DNA of 64,000 bases from Comamonas odontotermitis (GCF_020080045.1 NZ_CP083451.1:1302001-1366000), one strand, 5' to 3'. Counted from the first letter of the stretch, positions 19,745 through 32,800 are shown. A program made the numbers and translations. The notes: generated by a model from the sequence alone, not told the origin.

Positions 19745-20941
19745 ATGAAAGCGAAGCTCACAACCATTGCACAGGTCACTTGCTTGATGGCCCTTGCTGC
19801 CGGCGCGGCCCAGGCGCAGGAAAAGGTCAAGATCGGCTTCATTACCGACATGTCCAGTCTGTACGCAGACGTCGAGGGCAAGAACGGCGCGATCGCCATC
19901 CAGATGGCCATCGATGATTTTGGCGGCAAGGTGCTGGGCCAGCCAATCGAGCTGGTGTCGGCCGATCACCAGAACAAGGCGGATATCGCCGCATCCAAGG
20001 CGCGTGAGTGGGTGGATACCCAGGGCGTCACCATGCTGTTTGGCGGCACCAACTCCGGCACCGCACTGGCCATGGCCAAGATTGCGCAGGAGAAAAAGCG
20101 CGTATTCATCGTCAACGGCGCTGGTGCAACAGCCCTGACCAACGAGCAGTGCAGTCCCTACACCGTGCACTATGCCTATGACACCATGGCGCTGGCCAAG
20201 GGTACCGGCAGTGCCGTGGTCGAGCGTGGCGGCAAGAGCTGGTTCTTCCTGACAGCGGACTATGCCTTCGGCCATTCGCTGGAGAACGATACGGCAGCTG
20301 TCGTCAAGGCCAGCGGTGGCTCGGTGGTGGGCACGGTCAAGCACCCGCTCAATGCATCCGATTTCTCCTCTTTCCTGCTGCAGGCGCAAAACTCCAAGGC
20401 CCAGGTGCTGGGTCTGGCCAATGCGGGTGGCGACTTCATCAACAGCGTCAAGGCTGCGAAGGAATTCGGCATCAACAAGACCATGAAGACTGCGGGTCTG
20501 CTGGTGTTCCTGACCGACATCCACAGCCTGGGCCTGAAGAACACCGAAGGCCTGCTGCACACCGTCAGCTGGTACTGGGACATGAACGACGAATCGCGCA
20601 AGTTTGCCGAGAAGTTCTTCGCCAAGACCAAGCGCATGCCCACCGACATCCAGGCTGCAGACTACTCTGCCACGATGAACTACCTGAAGGCCGTTGAAGC
20701 TGTGAAAACGGCGGATGCCGACAAGGTGATGGCACACCTCAAGAGCACGCCGCTCAACGACTTCTATGGCAAGGGCGTGCTCCGCCCCGATGGCCGCTAC
20801 GCCCACGACATGTACCTGGTGGAGGTCAAGAAGCAGGCCGAGTCCAAGAAGCCCTGGGACTACCTGAAGGTGCTGCAGACCTTGCCGGCTGACAAGGTGT
20901 GGACCACCAAGGCCGAATCCAAGTGCGCTCTCTGGAAATAA
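19745..20941 (+). CDS. Periplasmic substrate-binding protein of a LivK-type ABC transporter
   Basis: A 398-residue type I periplasmic binding protein with a signal peptide ending at AGAAQAQ. Family features are EKVKIGFITDMSSLYADVEG, ADHQNKADIAASKAREWVD and a C-terminal VWTTKAESKCALWK. The open frame extends upstream, but ATG at 19745 has an AGGAGACAG ribosome binding site and begins the signal peptide. It lies between livF and livH, so it is the transporter's own receptor. Closely similar paralogues lie at 22943 and 28347. Ligand unknown. Confidence 0.92.
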   Translation: MKAKLTTIAQVTCLMALAAGAAQAQEKVKIGFITDMSSLYADVEGKNGAIAIQMAIDDFGGKVLGQPIELVSADHQNKADIAASKAREWVDTQGVTMLFGGTNSGTALAMAKIAQEKKRVFIVNGAGATALTNEQCSPYTVHYAYDTMALAKGTGSAVVERGGKSWFFLTADYAFGHSLENDTAAVVKASGGSVVGTVKHPLNASDFSSFLLQAQNSKAQVLGLANAGGDFINSVKAAKEFGINKTMKTAGLLVFLTDIHSLGLKNTEGLLHTVSWYWDMNDESRKFAEKFFAKTKRMPTDIQAADYSATMNYLKAVEAVKTADADKVMAHLKSTPLNDFYGKGVLRPDGRYAHDMYLVEVKKQAESKKPWDYLKVLQTLPADKVWTTKAESKCALWK

Positions 20942-20985
20942 GCTGAATCCCGGCGCGTGTTCATCCACTGATTCGTGAGCCCCTC

Positions 20986-21870
20986 ATGGAAATTTTTGGT
21001 GTTTCAGTTCCGGCCTTGATGAGCCAGCTTCTGCTGGGCCTCGTCAACGGGTCGTTCTATGCCATCCTCAGTCTGGGGTTGGCAGTTATCTTCGGCTTGC
21101 TCAATGTGATCAATTTCGCACATGGAGCACTGTTCATGCTGGGGGCCATGTTCACGTGGATGGCCGCGTCATACTTCCAGGTCAACTACTGGGTGATGCT
21201 GTTGCTATCGCCCATCCTGGTTGGCGCCATCGGCATGGTCATCGAGCGCTTCCTGCTTCGCCACATCTACAAGCTCGACCACCTCTATGGCTTGCTGCTG
21301 ACCCTGGGCCTGTCGCTGTTGATCGAGGGCGTTTTCCGCTCGATCTATGGCGTATCGGGCCTGGGCTATGACACGCCTGAACTGCTCGAAGGTGCGACCA
21401 ATGTTGGCGTCATGATGCTGCCCAACTACCGCATGTGGGTGGTGGTGGCATCGCTCGTGGTGTGCTTTGCGACCTGGTTCGTCATTGAAAAGACCCGCCT
21501 GGGCGCCTACCTGCGCGCTGGCACGGAAAACCCACGCCTCGTTGAAGCCTTTGGTGTGAATGTGCCGTTGATGATCATGCTGACCTATGCATTCGGCGTG
21601 GGCCTGGCGGCCTTTGCCGGTGTGCTGGCTGCGCCGGTCTACCAGGTCACGCCTCTCATGGGACAGAACCTGATCATCACCGTGTTTGCGGTGGTGGTGA
21701 TTGGCGGCATGGGCTCCATCATGGGCGCGATCGTCACGGGCCTGGGCCTGGGCGTGATCGAAGGCCTCACCAAGGTGTTCTATCCGGAAGCCTCGGCCAC
21801 CGTGGTGTTCGTGATCATGGTGATTGTGTTGCTGGTGCGCCCAGCAGGCCTGTTTGGCAAAGCGAAGTGA
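20986..21870 (+). CDS. livH: Branched-chain amino acid ABC transporter permease LivH
   Basis: A 294-residue inner-membrane permease with about eight helices. The segments LVNGSFYAILSLGLAVIFGLLNVINFAHGALFMLG and the EAA-like cytoplasmic loop RAGTENPRLVEAFGVNV are typical of LivH. It pairs with LivM to form the channel. No strong ribosome binding site is visible before the ATG. Confidence 0.95.
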   Translation: MEIFGVSVPALMSQLLLGLVNGSFYAILSLGLAVIFGLLNVINFAHGALFMLGAMFTWMAASYFQVNYWVMLLLSPILVGAIGMVIERFLLRHIYKLDHLYGLLLTLGLSLLIEGVFRSIYGVSGLGYDTPELLEGATNVGVMMLPNYRMWVVVASLVVCFATWFVIEKTRLGAYLRAGTENPRLVEAFGVNVPLMIMLTYAFGVGLAAFAGVLAAPVYQVTPLMGQNLIITVFAVVVIGGMGSIMGAIVTGLGLGVIEGLTKVFYPEASATVVFVIMVIVLLVRPAGLFGKAK

Positions 21871-21880
21871 GGGCTAGGGG

Positions 21881-22864
21881 ATGAATTCCAAGAAATTTGC
21901 CAAATGGGGATACGGCTTGCTGCTGCTGGGGCTGATTGCAGCCCCCTTGATGGGCGCCTATCCGGTGTTCGTCATGAAGCTGATGTGCTTTGCGCTGTTT
22001 GCCTGCGCCTTCAACCTGTTGCTGGGCTATACCGGGCTGCTGTCGTTCGGCCATGCTGCATTTTTTGGTGGCGCAGCCTATATCACGGGCCATACCATCA
22101 AGACATGGCATCTGACGCCTGAACTCGGCATTCTGTTTGGTGTGGCCTTCGGTGCGTTGCTGGGCCTGGTGTTTGGCTGGCTGGCCATTCGCCGCCAGGG
22201 TATCTACTTCTCGATGATTACCCTGGCGCTGGCGCAGATGCTATTCTTTGCCTGCCTGCAAATGCCGTTTACCGGCGGCGAAGATGGTCTGCAGGCCGTG
22301 CCACGTGGCAAGCTGTTTGGCGTGCTGAGCCTGGAGAGCGACCTTACGATGTACTACGTGGCGCTCGTCATTGTCGTGCTGGCTTTCCTGCTGATCATGC
22401 GAACCGTGCATTCACCGTTTGGCCAGGTGCTCAAGGCCCTGAAGGAAAACGAGCCGCGCGCCATCTCGCTGGGCTACGATGTCAATCGCTTCAAGCTGCT
22501 GGCGTTTGTCATCTCGGCAGCGTTGGCAGGACTGGCTGGTTCGCTCAAGACGGTCGTGCTGGGCTTTGCCACGCTGACGGACGTGCACTGGACCGCTTCG
22601 GGCCAGGTCATCCTGATGACGCTGGTGGGTGGTCTGGGCTTGCTGTCCGGGCCTATCGTGGGCTCAGCGGTGATCGTGGCCCTGGAAAACAAGATCGGCG
22701 ATATTGGCAGCGCGCTGTCGCGCTGGACGGGCGTGGAATGGTTCAACACTCTGGGTGAGTCCGTCACCATCGTCACCGGCCTCATCTTTGTGATCTGCGT
22801 GCTGGCCTTCCGCCGAGGCATCATGGGCGAATTGATCGCTTTCGTCGATCGCAGGAAGAAATAA
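21881..22864 (+). CDS. livM: Branched-chain amino acid ABC transporter permease LivM
   Basis: A 327-residue permease, partner of LivH. Typical parts are FNLLLGYTGLLSFGHAAFFG, the loop VLKALKENEPRAISLGYDVNRFKLLAFVISA, and GGLGLLSGPIVGSAVI. It starts 10 bases after livH and is the last gene before a strong terminator. Confidence 0.95.
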   Translation: MNSKKFAKWGYGLLLLGLIAAPLMGAYPVFVMKLMCFALFACAFNLLLGYTGLLSFGHAAFFGGAAYITGHTIKTWHLTPELGILFGVAFGALLGLVFGWLAIRRQGIYFSMITLALAQMLFFACLQMPFTGGEDGLQAVPRGKLFGVLSLESDLTMYYVALVIVVLAFLLIMRTVHSPFGQVLKALKENEPRAISLGYDVNRFKLLAFVISAALAGLAGSLKTVVLGFATLTDVHWTASGQVILMTLVGGLGLLSGPIVGSAVIVALENKIGDIGSALSRWTGVEWFNTLGESVTIVTGLIFVICVLAFRRGIMGELIAFVDRRKK

Positions 22865-22901
22865 GCTCAACTGCGCAGTTTCTCCACTGCGCTGCCAACG
22901 A

Positions 22902-22935
22902 CAAAGGCCCGCATGTGCGGGCCTTTGGTTTTTTG
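22902..22935. terminator. Terminator after livM
   Basis: An 11-base-pair stem CAAAGGCCCGC/GCGGGCCTTTG with loop ATGT, then GTTTTTTGG on the plus strand. It lies between livM (+) and a convergent binding-protein gene (-), and probably ends transcription of livM; it may also serve the other strand. Confidence 0.9.
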
Positions 22936-22942
22936 GGCGGGA

Positions 22943-24187
22943 TTATTTCCAGAGCTTGCAGGTGGATTCTGCCTTGGTCGTCCACACATCGTCGGGGCTG
23001 AGCGTCTTGAGAATCTTGAAGTAGTCCCAGGCACCTTTCGATTCTGCGGGTGCCTTCACCTGCATCAAGTACATCTCATGGGCGTAGCGGCCATCGGGGC
23101 GAATGGTGCCCTTGGCATAGAAGTCGGACAAGGGTTCTGACTTGAGTGCTGCCATCACCTTGTCCGAATCGGTGGATTTGATCCTGTCGGCAGTCTTGAG
23201 ATAAGTCATCATGGCCGAGTAGTCGGCCGCCTGCAGCGAGGTGGGCATCTTTTTGAACTTCTCAAAGAAGCGATCGGAGAACTTGCGGCTTTCCGGGTTC
23301 AGATCCCAGTGCCAGCTGTCGGTGAACATCAGCCCTTCAGTCTGCTTGAGACCGAGGCTGTGGATGTCCGAGCTGAAAAGCAGCAGGCCAGCCAGCTTCA
23401 TGGTCTTGGTCACGCCAAACTCCCGCGCCGCCTTGATGGTGTTGATGGTGTCTCCACCTGCATTGGCCATGGCAAGTATCTGTGCCTTGGAGTTCTGTGC
23501 CTGCAGCAGAAAGGATGAGAAATCCGATGCATTGATGGGATGCCTGACCGAGCCAATCACGCGGCCTCCAGCCGCCTTGATCACCTTGGTGGTGTCGGCT
23601 TCCAGGGCATGGCCGAAGGCGTAATCGGCGGTCAGGAAGAACCAGTCCTTGTCTCCCAGGCCCACAATGGCGCCGCCGGTGCCCTTTGCCAGTGCCACGG
23701 TGTCGTAGGCGTAGTGCACCGTGTACGGACTGCACTGGTCATTGGTGAGGGCCGATGTGCCAGAGCCGTTCACAATGATGAGGCGCTTTTTCTCCTCGGC
23801 CACCTTGGCCATGGCAAGGCCAGTGCTGGAGGTGGTGCCGCCCACCAGCATCTGCATGTCGCGCTGGTCAAACCATTCGCGCGCTTTGGACGCTGCCAGA
23901 TCCGCCTTGTTCTGGTGGTCGGCAACCATCAGCTCCACCGGCTTGCCAAGCACCTTGCCACCATAGTCATCAATCGCCATCTGCAAGGCAAGAGCACCGC
24001 CCTTGCCGTCTACATCCGCATAGACGCTGGACATGTCGGTGATGAACCCGATCCGCACCTTGTCCTGCCCCATGACACCCTGGGCCGCCAAGGCGAGAAC
24101 ACAGCCAGCAGCCGCTGCAGCTATTGGGCGTCTGCGGTGTGGTAGCGCGCGGCGCGCGGGTAGGCGTGGCGTTGCAGGAACATTCAT
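22943..24187 (-). CDS. Periplasmic substrate-binding protein of a LivK-type transporter (paralogue 2)
   Basis: A 414-residue paralogue of the 19745 protein (QDKVRIGFITDMSSVYADVDG, ADHQNKADLAASKAREWFD, WTTKAESTCKLWK). The signal peptide has an unusually long basic start (RLPARRALPHRRR) before the hydrophobic core ending at VMGQ. A GGAG ribosome binding site lies eight bases before the ATG. It is convergent with livM and has no transporter genes of its own, so it probably delivers a different ligand to the neighbouring LivGFHM. That role is inference. Confidence 0.9.
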   Translation of the reverse strand: MNVPATPRLPARRALPHRRRPIAAAAAGCVLALAAQGVMGQDKVRIGFITDMSSVYADVDGKGGALALQMAIDDYGGKVLGKPVELMVADHQNKADLAASKAREWFDQRDMQMLVGGTTSSTGLAMAKVAEEKKRLIIVNGSGTSALTNDQCSPYTVHYAYDTVALAKGTGGAIVGLGDKDWFFLTADYAFGHALEADTTKVIKAAGGRVIGSVRHPINASDFSSFLLQAQNSKAQILAMANAGGDTINTIKAAREFGVTKTMKLAGLLLFSSDIHSLGLKQTEGLMFTDSWHWDLNPESRKFSDRFFEKFKKMPTSLQAADYSAMMTYLKTADRIKSTDSDKVMAALKSEPLSDFYAKGTIRPDGRYAHEMYLMQVKAPAESKGAWDYFKILKTLSPDDVWTTKAESTCKLWK

Positions 24188-24404
24188 GGGAGTACTCCTT
24201 GTTCAAAAAGACATGCGTACGGCGCGGCGGCCACGTGCGGGGCAGGCGTGGGCTGCTGCGCCCCGATGGTTGCAGGCGGAATGGGCAGTGCCTACTGGGG
24301 TAAGCACCAAAACAGGGCCACCCCAGCATGGATCTGCGCGAATGGGGCTGGTGTACGCAATGAGGGCGAAGGGCTGGCGCAGTACGGCGGGAACCGGCTA
24401 TACT

Positions 24405-24520
24405 GCATGCAGCTCCGGGGTGTGCGAAAGCGCTGAGATGCGAAAGGCAGTTGCAAGACTGCTGATTAGCGAACCCGACGAACTTGATCCGGTTCATACC
24501 GGCGGAAGAAGAGCGGGACC
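24405..24520 (+). promoter_or_regulatory. TPP riboswitch (thi element) upstream of thiC
   Basis: The conserved thi-box core is present: CCGGGGTGTGCGAAAGCGCTGAGA at the 5' side, then GAACCCGACGAACTTGATCCGGTTCATACCGGCGGAAG. The P1 stem can pair GCTC (24412-24415) with GAGC (24511-24514). It lies about 290 bases before thiC. Binding of thiamine pyrophosphate normally represses such genes. A strong terminator follows within 65 bases, pointing to control of transcription. Confidence 0.93.
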
Positions 24521-24524
24521 CTGA

Positions 24525-26744
<2,220 letters not shown>

Positions 26745-26765
26745 ACCGTGTGAGATAGAGACGAA

Positions 26766-26812
26766 AATAGCGGCCAGCGCCAATCCACAAAGCGCTGGCC
26801 GCTATTTATTAG
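26766..26812. terminator. Bidirectional terminator between thiC and the macro-domain gene
   Basis: A perfect 15-base-pair stem AATAGCGGCCAGCGC/GCGCTGGCCGCTATT with an 11-base loop, T-rich on both sides. It separates two convergent genes. The arm sequence (TAGCGGCCAGCGC) resembles the dispersed repeat, so this terminator may derive from it. Confidence 0.9.
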
Positions 26813-26841
26813 GTAGCAACTACTTGAAGAGGCCGTTAGCT

Positions 26842-27354
26842 TCAGTCTGCCAGCTCACGCAGCACCTGCCCATACATCTCCAGGTCGTTGGCCGAAAAGC
26901 AGCAGAACACCACAGACTGAACGCCGGGTGCGTTTCCTGCACATGCCTTGACGGTTGCCACGGCGATGCGCGCCGCAAGTGCAATGGGGTAGCCATAGAT
27001 GCCGGTGCTGATGCTGGGGAAGGCGATGGCCTGTGCACCCACGCTTTCGGCCAAGGTCAACGAGTGCCGGTAGCATGCCGCAAGCATTGATGCTTCATCG
27101 TTTTCGCCATTGCGCCACACAGGCCCTACGGTGTGGATGATGTGTTTGGCAGGCAACCGGTAGCCACCCGTGATCTTGGCGTCACCCGTTTTGCAGCCGC
27201 CCAGCAATCGGCATTCGTGCAGCAGCTCGGGCCCGGCGGCCTGGTGAATGGCGCCATCGACCCCACCGCCGCCCAGCAGCGATGAGTTGGCGGCATTGAC
27301 GATGGCATCCACCTGCAAGCTTGTGATGTCGGATTGGATGGCAGTGATGTGCAT
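26842..27354 (-). CDS. Macro-domain protein, probable O-acetyl-ADP-ribose deacetylase
   Basis: A 170-residue single macro domain of the YmdB/MacroD type. The ADP-ribose-binding segments are visible: [22 protein letters not shown] (residues about 20-40), [18 protein letters not shown] and [13 protein letters not shown]. The asparagine and aspartate positions that mark deacetylases are kept. It probably removes ADP-ribose esters or acts on O-acetyl-ADP-ribose in the cytoplasm. It is convergent with thiC and divergent from a nitroreductase. Confidence 0.9.
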   Translation of the reverse strand: MHITAIQSDITSLQVDAIVNAANSSLLGGGGVDGAIHQAAGPELLHECRLLGGCKTGDAKITGGYRLPAKHIIHTVGPVWRNGENDEASMLAACYRHSLTLAESVGAQAIAFPSISTGIYGYPIALAARIAVATVKACAGNAPGVQSVVFCCFSANDLEMYGQVLRELAD

Positions 27355-27546
27355 GGCAAGAGTCCGGCAATGAGGGCCTCTACAAAGGCGGTTTGCAGAG
27401 GGGCCCTGGGGTTTCAGCGTAGCGCCTCCACAAGTGACTCACCTGTATCTTGCAACGAAAGTGTCAGACCTATTTGCTGCACTGCACTAAACTTGCCTGC
27501 AGTGACGGCCTATCGCCTGCGATTTTCATCCAAGAAAGACCCAGCC

Positions 27547-28212
27547 ATGAATGTCTCTCAAGCCATGAAAGAGCGCCGCTCGGTGCGCGCGTTTTTACCC
27601 AAGGCCCCTACGGCAGACCAGGTGCACAGCCTGATGAGTGATGCCGCGCAGGCCGCATCCGGAGGCAACCTACAGCCCTGGCGTGTGGTGGCGCTGGCGG
27701 GGGCGGCCTTGACGCAGCTCACGGATGCTATTGCTGCGGCGCAGCCCGATGAGGAGCAGGTCAGCAACCTGTCGTATCCGCCCAACCTGTGGGAGCCGTA
27801 CCGCAGCCGCCGCTTCAAGAACGGCGAAGATTTGTACAAAACCATTGCCATCCCGCGCGAGAACAAGGCGGCACGCCTGGAGCAACTGGCCAGGAATGGC
27901 CAGTTCTTTGGGGCGCCGGTGGGTATTCTGGTGTTTGCAGACGAGCGCATGGGCTATGCGCAGTGGGTGGATCTGGGCATCTACCTGCAATCGCTCATGC
28001 TGCTGGCCACCGAGCGCGGCATGGCCACCTGTGCCCAAGGCTTTTGGCGCCGCTATGGCAATACGGTGGAGCGGGTACTCAAGGCCCCTGAGCCTTACCG
28101 CGTTGCCTACGGTGTGGCACTGGGCTATGAAGACACGCTGGCGCCGATCAATACATTGCGCGCCGATCGTGCGCCGTTTGCCGAGTGGGCGCAGATGCGG
28201 GGCTTTGAATGA
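27547..28212 (+). CDS. Nitroreductase family protein
   Basis: A 221-residue FMN-dependent nitroreductase-fold protein. The N-terminal ERRSVRAFLPKAPT and SGGNLQPWRVVAL segments bind FMN, and the C-terminal YGVALGYEDTLAPINTLRADRAP closes the family fold. The open frame reaches further upstream, but MNVSQAMKERRSVRAF at 27547 fits the family start. The physiological substrate is unknown. Confidence 0.9.
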   Translation: MNVSQAMKERRSVRAFLPKAPTADQVHSLMSDAAQAASGGNLQPWRVVALAGAALTQLTDAIAAAQPDEEQVSNLSYPPNLWEPYRSRRFKNGEDLYKTIAIPRENKAARLEQLARNGQFFGAPVGILVFADERMGYAQWVDLGIYLQSLMLLATERGMATCAQGFWRRYGNTVERVLKAPEPYRVAYGVALGYEDTLAPINTLRADRAPFAEWAQMRGFE

Positions 28213-28229
28213 GCTGTTTGCAGTGAAAG

Positions 28230-28245
28230 TGGCTGCTGGCGCTTG
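28230..28245 (+). repeat. Dispersed repeat copy (TGGCTGCTGGCGCTTG)
   Basis: A 16-base copy of the repeat, differing from the 37365 copy at one base. It lies just after the nitroreductase stop and is followed by a partly complementary CGTAGCGCGCTAT. Confidence 0.5.
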
Positions 28246-28279
28246 TCCGTAGCGCGCTATCACTTAAATTTTCATAGCA

Positions 28280-28318
28280 AAAAGCCGCAAGGGTTTCTTG
28301 CGGCTTTTGTGTTTTTTG
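28280..28318. terminator. Bidirectional terminator after the nitroreductase gene
   Basis: An 11-base-pair stem AAAAGCCGCAA/TTGCGGCTTTT with a seven-base loop, followed by GTGTTTTTTG on the plus strand and T-rich on the minus strand. It separates two convergent genes. Confidence 0.9.
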
Positions 28319-28346
28319 TGCTGTATGGGCCTGCGGTTGGCCGGGT

Positions 28347-29558
28347 TTACTTCCAGATAGGGCAGTTGGCCTCTTCCTTGCTGGCAAACAGGGTGTCGCC
28401 GGGCAGCTCCTTGATCAGCTTGAACGAGTCGTGCTTGGCCTTGGATTCTTCGGGCGTCTTCACCTGCAGCAGGTACATGTCGTGCACATAGCGGCCATTG
28501 GGCTGGATCTTGCCCTTGCCAAACATGTCGTTCAGCTCCATGGATTTGAGCGTGGCCATCACCTTGTCGGCATCCAGCGTCTGGGCCTTTTCCACGGCCT
28601 TGAAATAGTTCATGGCAGAGGAGTAGTCAGATGCGTGCAGCGAAGTTGGCATCTTGCCGGTCTTGGCATAGAAGCGGTCAGTCCATTTGCGTGCCTCAGG
28701 GGTCCGGTCCCAGAACCAGCTGTCGGTGAACATCAGGCCACCGGCAAGTTTGAGCCCCAGGCTTTCTACTTCGTTGGCAAACACCATCAGCGCCACCGGT
28801 TTCATCTTGGGGGTGACGCCAAACTCGCGCGCGGCCTTGAGCGAATTCATGAAATCGCCACCCGCATTGGCGAGGCCCAGAATCTGCGCCTTGCTGGACT
28901 GCACCTGCATCAGGTAGGACGAAAAGTCGTTGGCATGAAAAGGTGCGCGAACTGATTTGAGTACCTGCCCGCCGTTGGCGGTGATGACCTTGGTGATGTC
29001 GTTTTCCAGCGTGTGACCAAAGGTGTAGTCGGACACCAGCAGGGCCCAGCTCTTGCCGCCTTGCTCTGCCACGGCCTTGCCCGTGCCCCGTGCAATGGCT
29101 GTGGTGTCGGAGTTGTAGTGCACCCAGTACGGCGAGCAGTTGGCACCGGTGATACCCGAGGAATACGCACCATTGATGAGCAGCACGCGTTTTTTCTCGT
29201 TGGCCACCTGGCCCATGGCAAGTGCCGTGGCGGTGTTGGTGCCGGCAATCAGCAACTGCACGCCCTGCGTGTCCACCCATTCGCGTGATTTGGTGGAGGC
29301 AATATCCGCCTTGTTCTGGTGATCTGCAGCGATCAACTCAATCGGCTTGCCCAGCAGCTTGCCACCGAAATCGTCAATGGCCATCTGGATCGCTGTGGCA
29401 CCGCCCTTGCCGTCGCCGTCGGCGTACTGGCTGGACATATCGGTCAGGAATCCCAGGCGAACCTTGTCCTGGGCGTGGGCCGGGCTGGCCAGCAGACCGC
29501 ATGCCAACGCGCAGGCTGCCATGACGGGGCTCAGAACTGGGAACGAGGGCTTGAACAT
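28347..29558 (-). CDS. Periplasmic substrate-binding protein of a LivK-type transporter (paralogue 3)
   Basis: A 403-residue third paralogue of the binding protein at 19745 (QDKVRLGFLTDMSSQYADGDG, ADHQNKADIASTKSREWVD, C-terminal ASKEEANCPIWK). A signal peptide ends at SPAHAQ. Start at 29558 is chosen for the AAGGAG ribosome binding site six bases upstream and the signal peptide; a longer frame upstream lacks both. No transporter genes are adjacent; the nearest is liv, about 5.5 kb away. Confidence 0.9.
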   Translation of the reverse strand: MFKPSFPVLSPVMAACALACGLLASPAHAQDKVRLGFLTDMSSQYADGDGKGGATAIQMAIDDFGGKLLGKPIELIAADHQNKADIASTKSREWVDTQGVQLLIAGTNTATALAMGQVANEKKRVLLINGAYSSGITGANCSPYWVHYNSDTTAIARGTGKAVAEQGGKSWALLVSDYTFGHTLENDITKVITANGGQVLKSVRAPFHANDFSSYLMQVQSSKAQILGLANAGGDFMNSLKAAREFGVTPKMKPVALMVFANEVESLGLKLAGGLMFTDSWFWDRTPEARKWTDRFYAKTGKMPTSLHASDYSSAMNYFKAVEKAQTLDADKVMATLKSMELNDMFGKGKIQPNGRYVHDMYLLQVKTPEESKAKHDSFKLIKELPGDTLFASKEEANCPIWK

Positions 29559-29837
29559 GAAAGGCTCCTTTGTAATTGGTTGGAGTGGATAGGTGTCTGC
29601 ATGCATGCTAGAAGCATTGCTTCTGGTGCGTGATAGTGAAAACCGTTGCACCTGCCGTTTCATGTCGCCCAGGTTACGTCGTCTGAATATTGATAACCTG
29701 TATGTTTTTAATTTTTGTGCAGATAGCAGAGGATGTGTTGAAGAAGACGCGGCCGTTTGCCATAGGAAAGGTGCATGCTTTTTTCATGACCGTGTCATTG
29801 ATTGTTGCAAAACTCTCGCCTTTCTTTTGGGGATACT

Positions 29838-32800
29838 ATGCGACGCCTACCTCTTGTGGCAGCAATGGCAACATTGCTGACATTGCCCTTTCAAACCACA
29901 CTTGCCGCTGAAAGCGCTGTGGTTGCAAGCATGCAGCCTCTGCAGGCGCTGGAGGCCAGGCTGGCCAAAGCCGATCCACAAGGACAGGTCTATGTCGACA
30001 AGGTATTCAACGACAAGACTGCAACCGGCCTGCCTATTGGCTGGCGCACGCCTGGATGGAACAAAGGCAAGGCCTCCATTGACGCGACAACCGGCAACCT
30101 GCTGATCGACGGCACCGCCAACGACACCGCAATGACGGCCGTCATGCTGCCGGTGGAGCTGGAAAAGCTGTCCAACTACCGCGTCGACATGGAATTCACC
30201 TTCGACAAGGTGAACAGCAACACCCGCTGGGGCAGTGTGATGTACCGCAGTTCTGCAGAGAGCGGAACCTACGCCTATGAACCCTATCACCAGTTCGCGA
30301 TGCGACAGAACGCCACTGCCAGCAATGGGACTGAATTCGCGTTCCGCAAGGCGGGTGCATGGTCGGTGACCAGCACCAAGGCTTTTACCGAAGCCATCGA
30401 CAAGAACAAGACCTATATTGCCAGCGTGGTGGTACATGGGAACCGTGTTCGGCAATACCTCAATGGAGTCTTGTTGCACGATGTCGTCATCACATCTGGC
30501 CTGACCCAAGGCGGTATCGGCATGCAGACTGCGGGGCTGGTCATGCGCGTCAAGAGCCTGAAGGTGACCGAACAGCTGACCCCTTTGCCTGATCTTGACA
30601 TGCCTGTCACCGTACAGGACACCGGCACGCTGGCTGCCATGGCGCCGACGCTGGTGCAGGCGGCCCATGCGGGCGTGGCGCTGGACGGAACGGGCGTCAG
30701 CACGAGCTTGCTGAGTTTGGACAGCGCGCTCAACCTCAAGGACGCCAATGGCGCCGTGGTGGGCACCCTCAAGGCGCACTACGAGCAAGCTGCGCGCAAC
30801 ACCATACCGCTGCTGCGTATTGACGATGCGGCCACGGTGCATGCGCTGGTGGCTTTCTCCAACGATGTACACAACCTGGCCGATGTCACGCTGCTGTCTG
30901 GCGATGTGGCACTGCTCAAACAGGCGCGCGTAGCGCTGCCCAAGGTGCGCACGGCTGTGGATTTCAGCCAGCGCAACCTGGGCACATCGACCCAGGACCT
31001 GCTCACGATCTCCGGCGACACCAACCGTGCAGGCGCCAAGATCGCCATCCTGCCCGCGAACCTGAGCCACCGTGACTTCGTGGCCCGCCTGCAGCGCCTG
31101 CTGATCACGGTATGGACAAGTGCCGAAGCGGATACGCCCGAGCAGGCGGCACGCATCCTGACCAGTGGCGTCAACGGCGTGGTGTCGGCCAACAGCGCTG
31201 CCTATGCGGAGGTGCTGCGCAAGCTGCCTGCCAATACCCTGCTGCGCAAGCCGCTCGTGATCGGCCACCGCGGCATGCCCAGCCGTGAAGACGAAAACAC
31301 GCTGGAAAGCGCGAGAGCCGCCGTGGCCGCCGGGGCCGATGCTGTGGAAAACGATATCTACATCACCACCGATGACCACCTTGTCATCATGCATGACGAC
31401 ACGGTCAACCGCACCACGACCGGCACCGGCGCTGTCGAAGGCATGAGCCTCGATCAGGTCAAAGCCTTGCGCACCAAGGGCAAGGGCTACCAGGTGCCCA
31501 CCATGCGCGAGTATTTCCAGACCTTCAAGGACAAGCCCATCACCCATGTGATCGAGCTCAAGAGTGCCAACCCGCGCATCATTGCCCAGCTCAAGAAGGA
31601 GATGGAGCAAGAGGGCGTGGCCGACCAATCGGTTGCCATTTCGTTCAGCAGCGACCAGCTCAAGCGCAGTGCCGAGCAGATGCCGGAGTTGACCGGCGGC
31701 TTTCTCAACAGCATTGCCGAGAGCGCCGATGTGACCAACAGCGTGCGCAACGTGCTGGAAGCCACACAGGCCAATTCCTCTACCTTCAACCCCAGCTATG
31801 GCGCCATCAGCCAGCGCACCATGGAGGCGGCCAAGCATCGCGGCGTCACATTCTGGCCGTGGACGGTGAATACGCCCGCAGATTTCTACAAGTACTACAG
31901 TTGGGGCACCCACGGCATCACCACCGACCACGCCTATCTGGCCAGCGACTTTCCGGTCGATATTTCTGCCAAGCCCCAGCAAGGCGTGCTGGCACTCAAC
32001 ACGCCAGTGAATCTGGAGGTTGATCTGCTCACGCAACTGCAGGACAAAAAGGCTGCAGTGGCCAACGAGCTGGTGTACCTGGGAGGCACTGCCGCTGTGG
32101 CACAGGACAACGGCGGCACGCTGAGCTTCAGCACGGCTGGCACGGCCATCGTCATGCCCGGCTACCGCCACAAGATGGATGCCAACTACAGCTACGTGAT
32201 CCTGGGCAAGCCTGTAACACTGATTGTTGGCGATGGCAGCCATGGCGTGGTGGGCGTGCCCAACGTGGCATCGGCGGGCAGCGTTGCGTGCTCCAGCGCC
32301 GTACCGGGCCAGACCAGCAGCTGCACGGTAGTGCCGCAGCCGGGCTACCAACTGCTGGGGCTGGCCGCAAGCAGCAATTGCCCCGCAGGCAGCTGGAATG
32401 CGGATCGCTCCACCTACACTACGGGCACGCTTACCGGCCAGTGCCAGCTTCAGTTTGATTTCGCTGCCAAGCCTGCAACGGCTTCCCTGGCACCAGTTGG
32501 CAAGGCGGGTGATGTGCAGGCCAGCGTCAGTGGTGGTGGCTCCGGTCTGTGGGCGTTTGATGCGGGCAAGCCGGTAGCAGTTAGCGCTGCTTCACAGCCG
32601 CCTCAAGGCGTGAGCTTTCCGTTTGGCCTGGTGAGCCTGCAGCTCACGGGTGGACAGGCAGGGCAAAGCGCCACGGTGGAGTTGACCTATCCCGAGACGC
32701 TGCCCGCAAACGCCAGGTACTACAAGTTTGGCAAGACGGCAGACAACCAGAAGGACCACTGGTATGCGTACCCCAACGCCACCATCAACGGCAACAAGGT

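Noticed and set aside
30000..32351. Long minus-strand frame opposite the phosphodiesterase gene
   Set aside because: Composition typical of antisense shadow; the plus-strand protein has clear domains.
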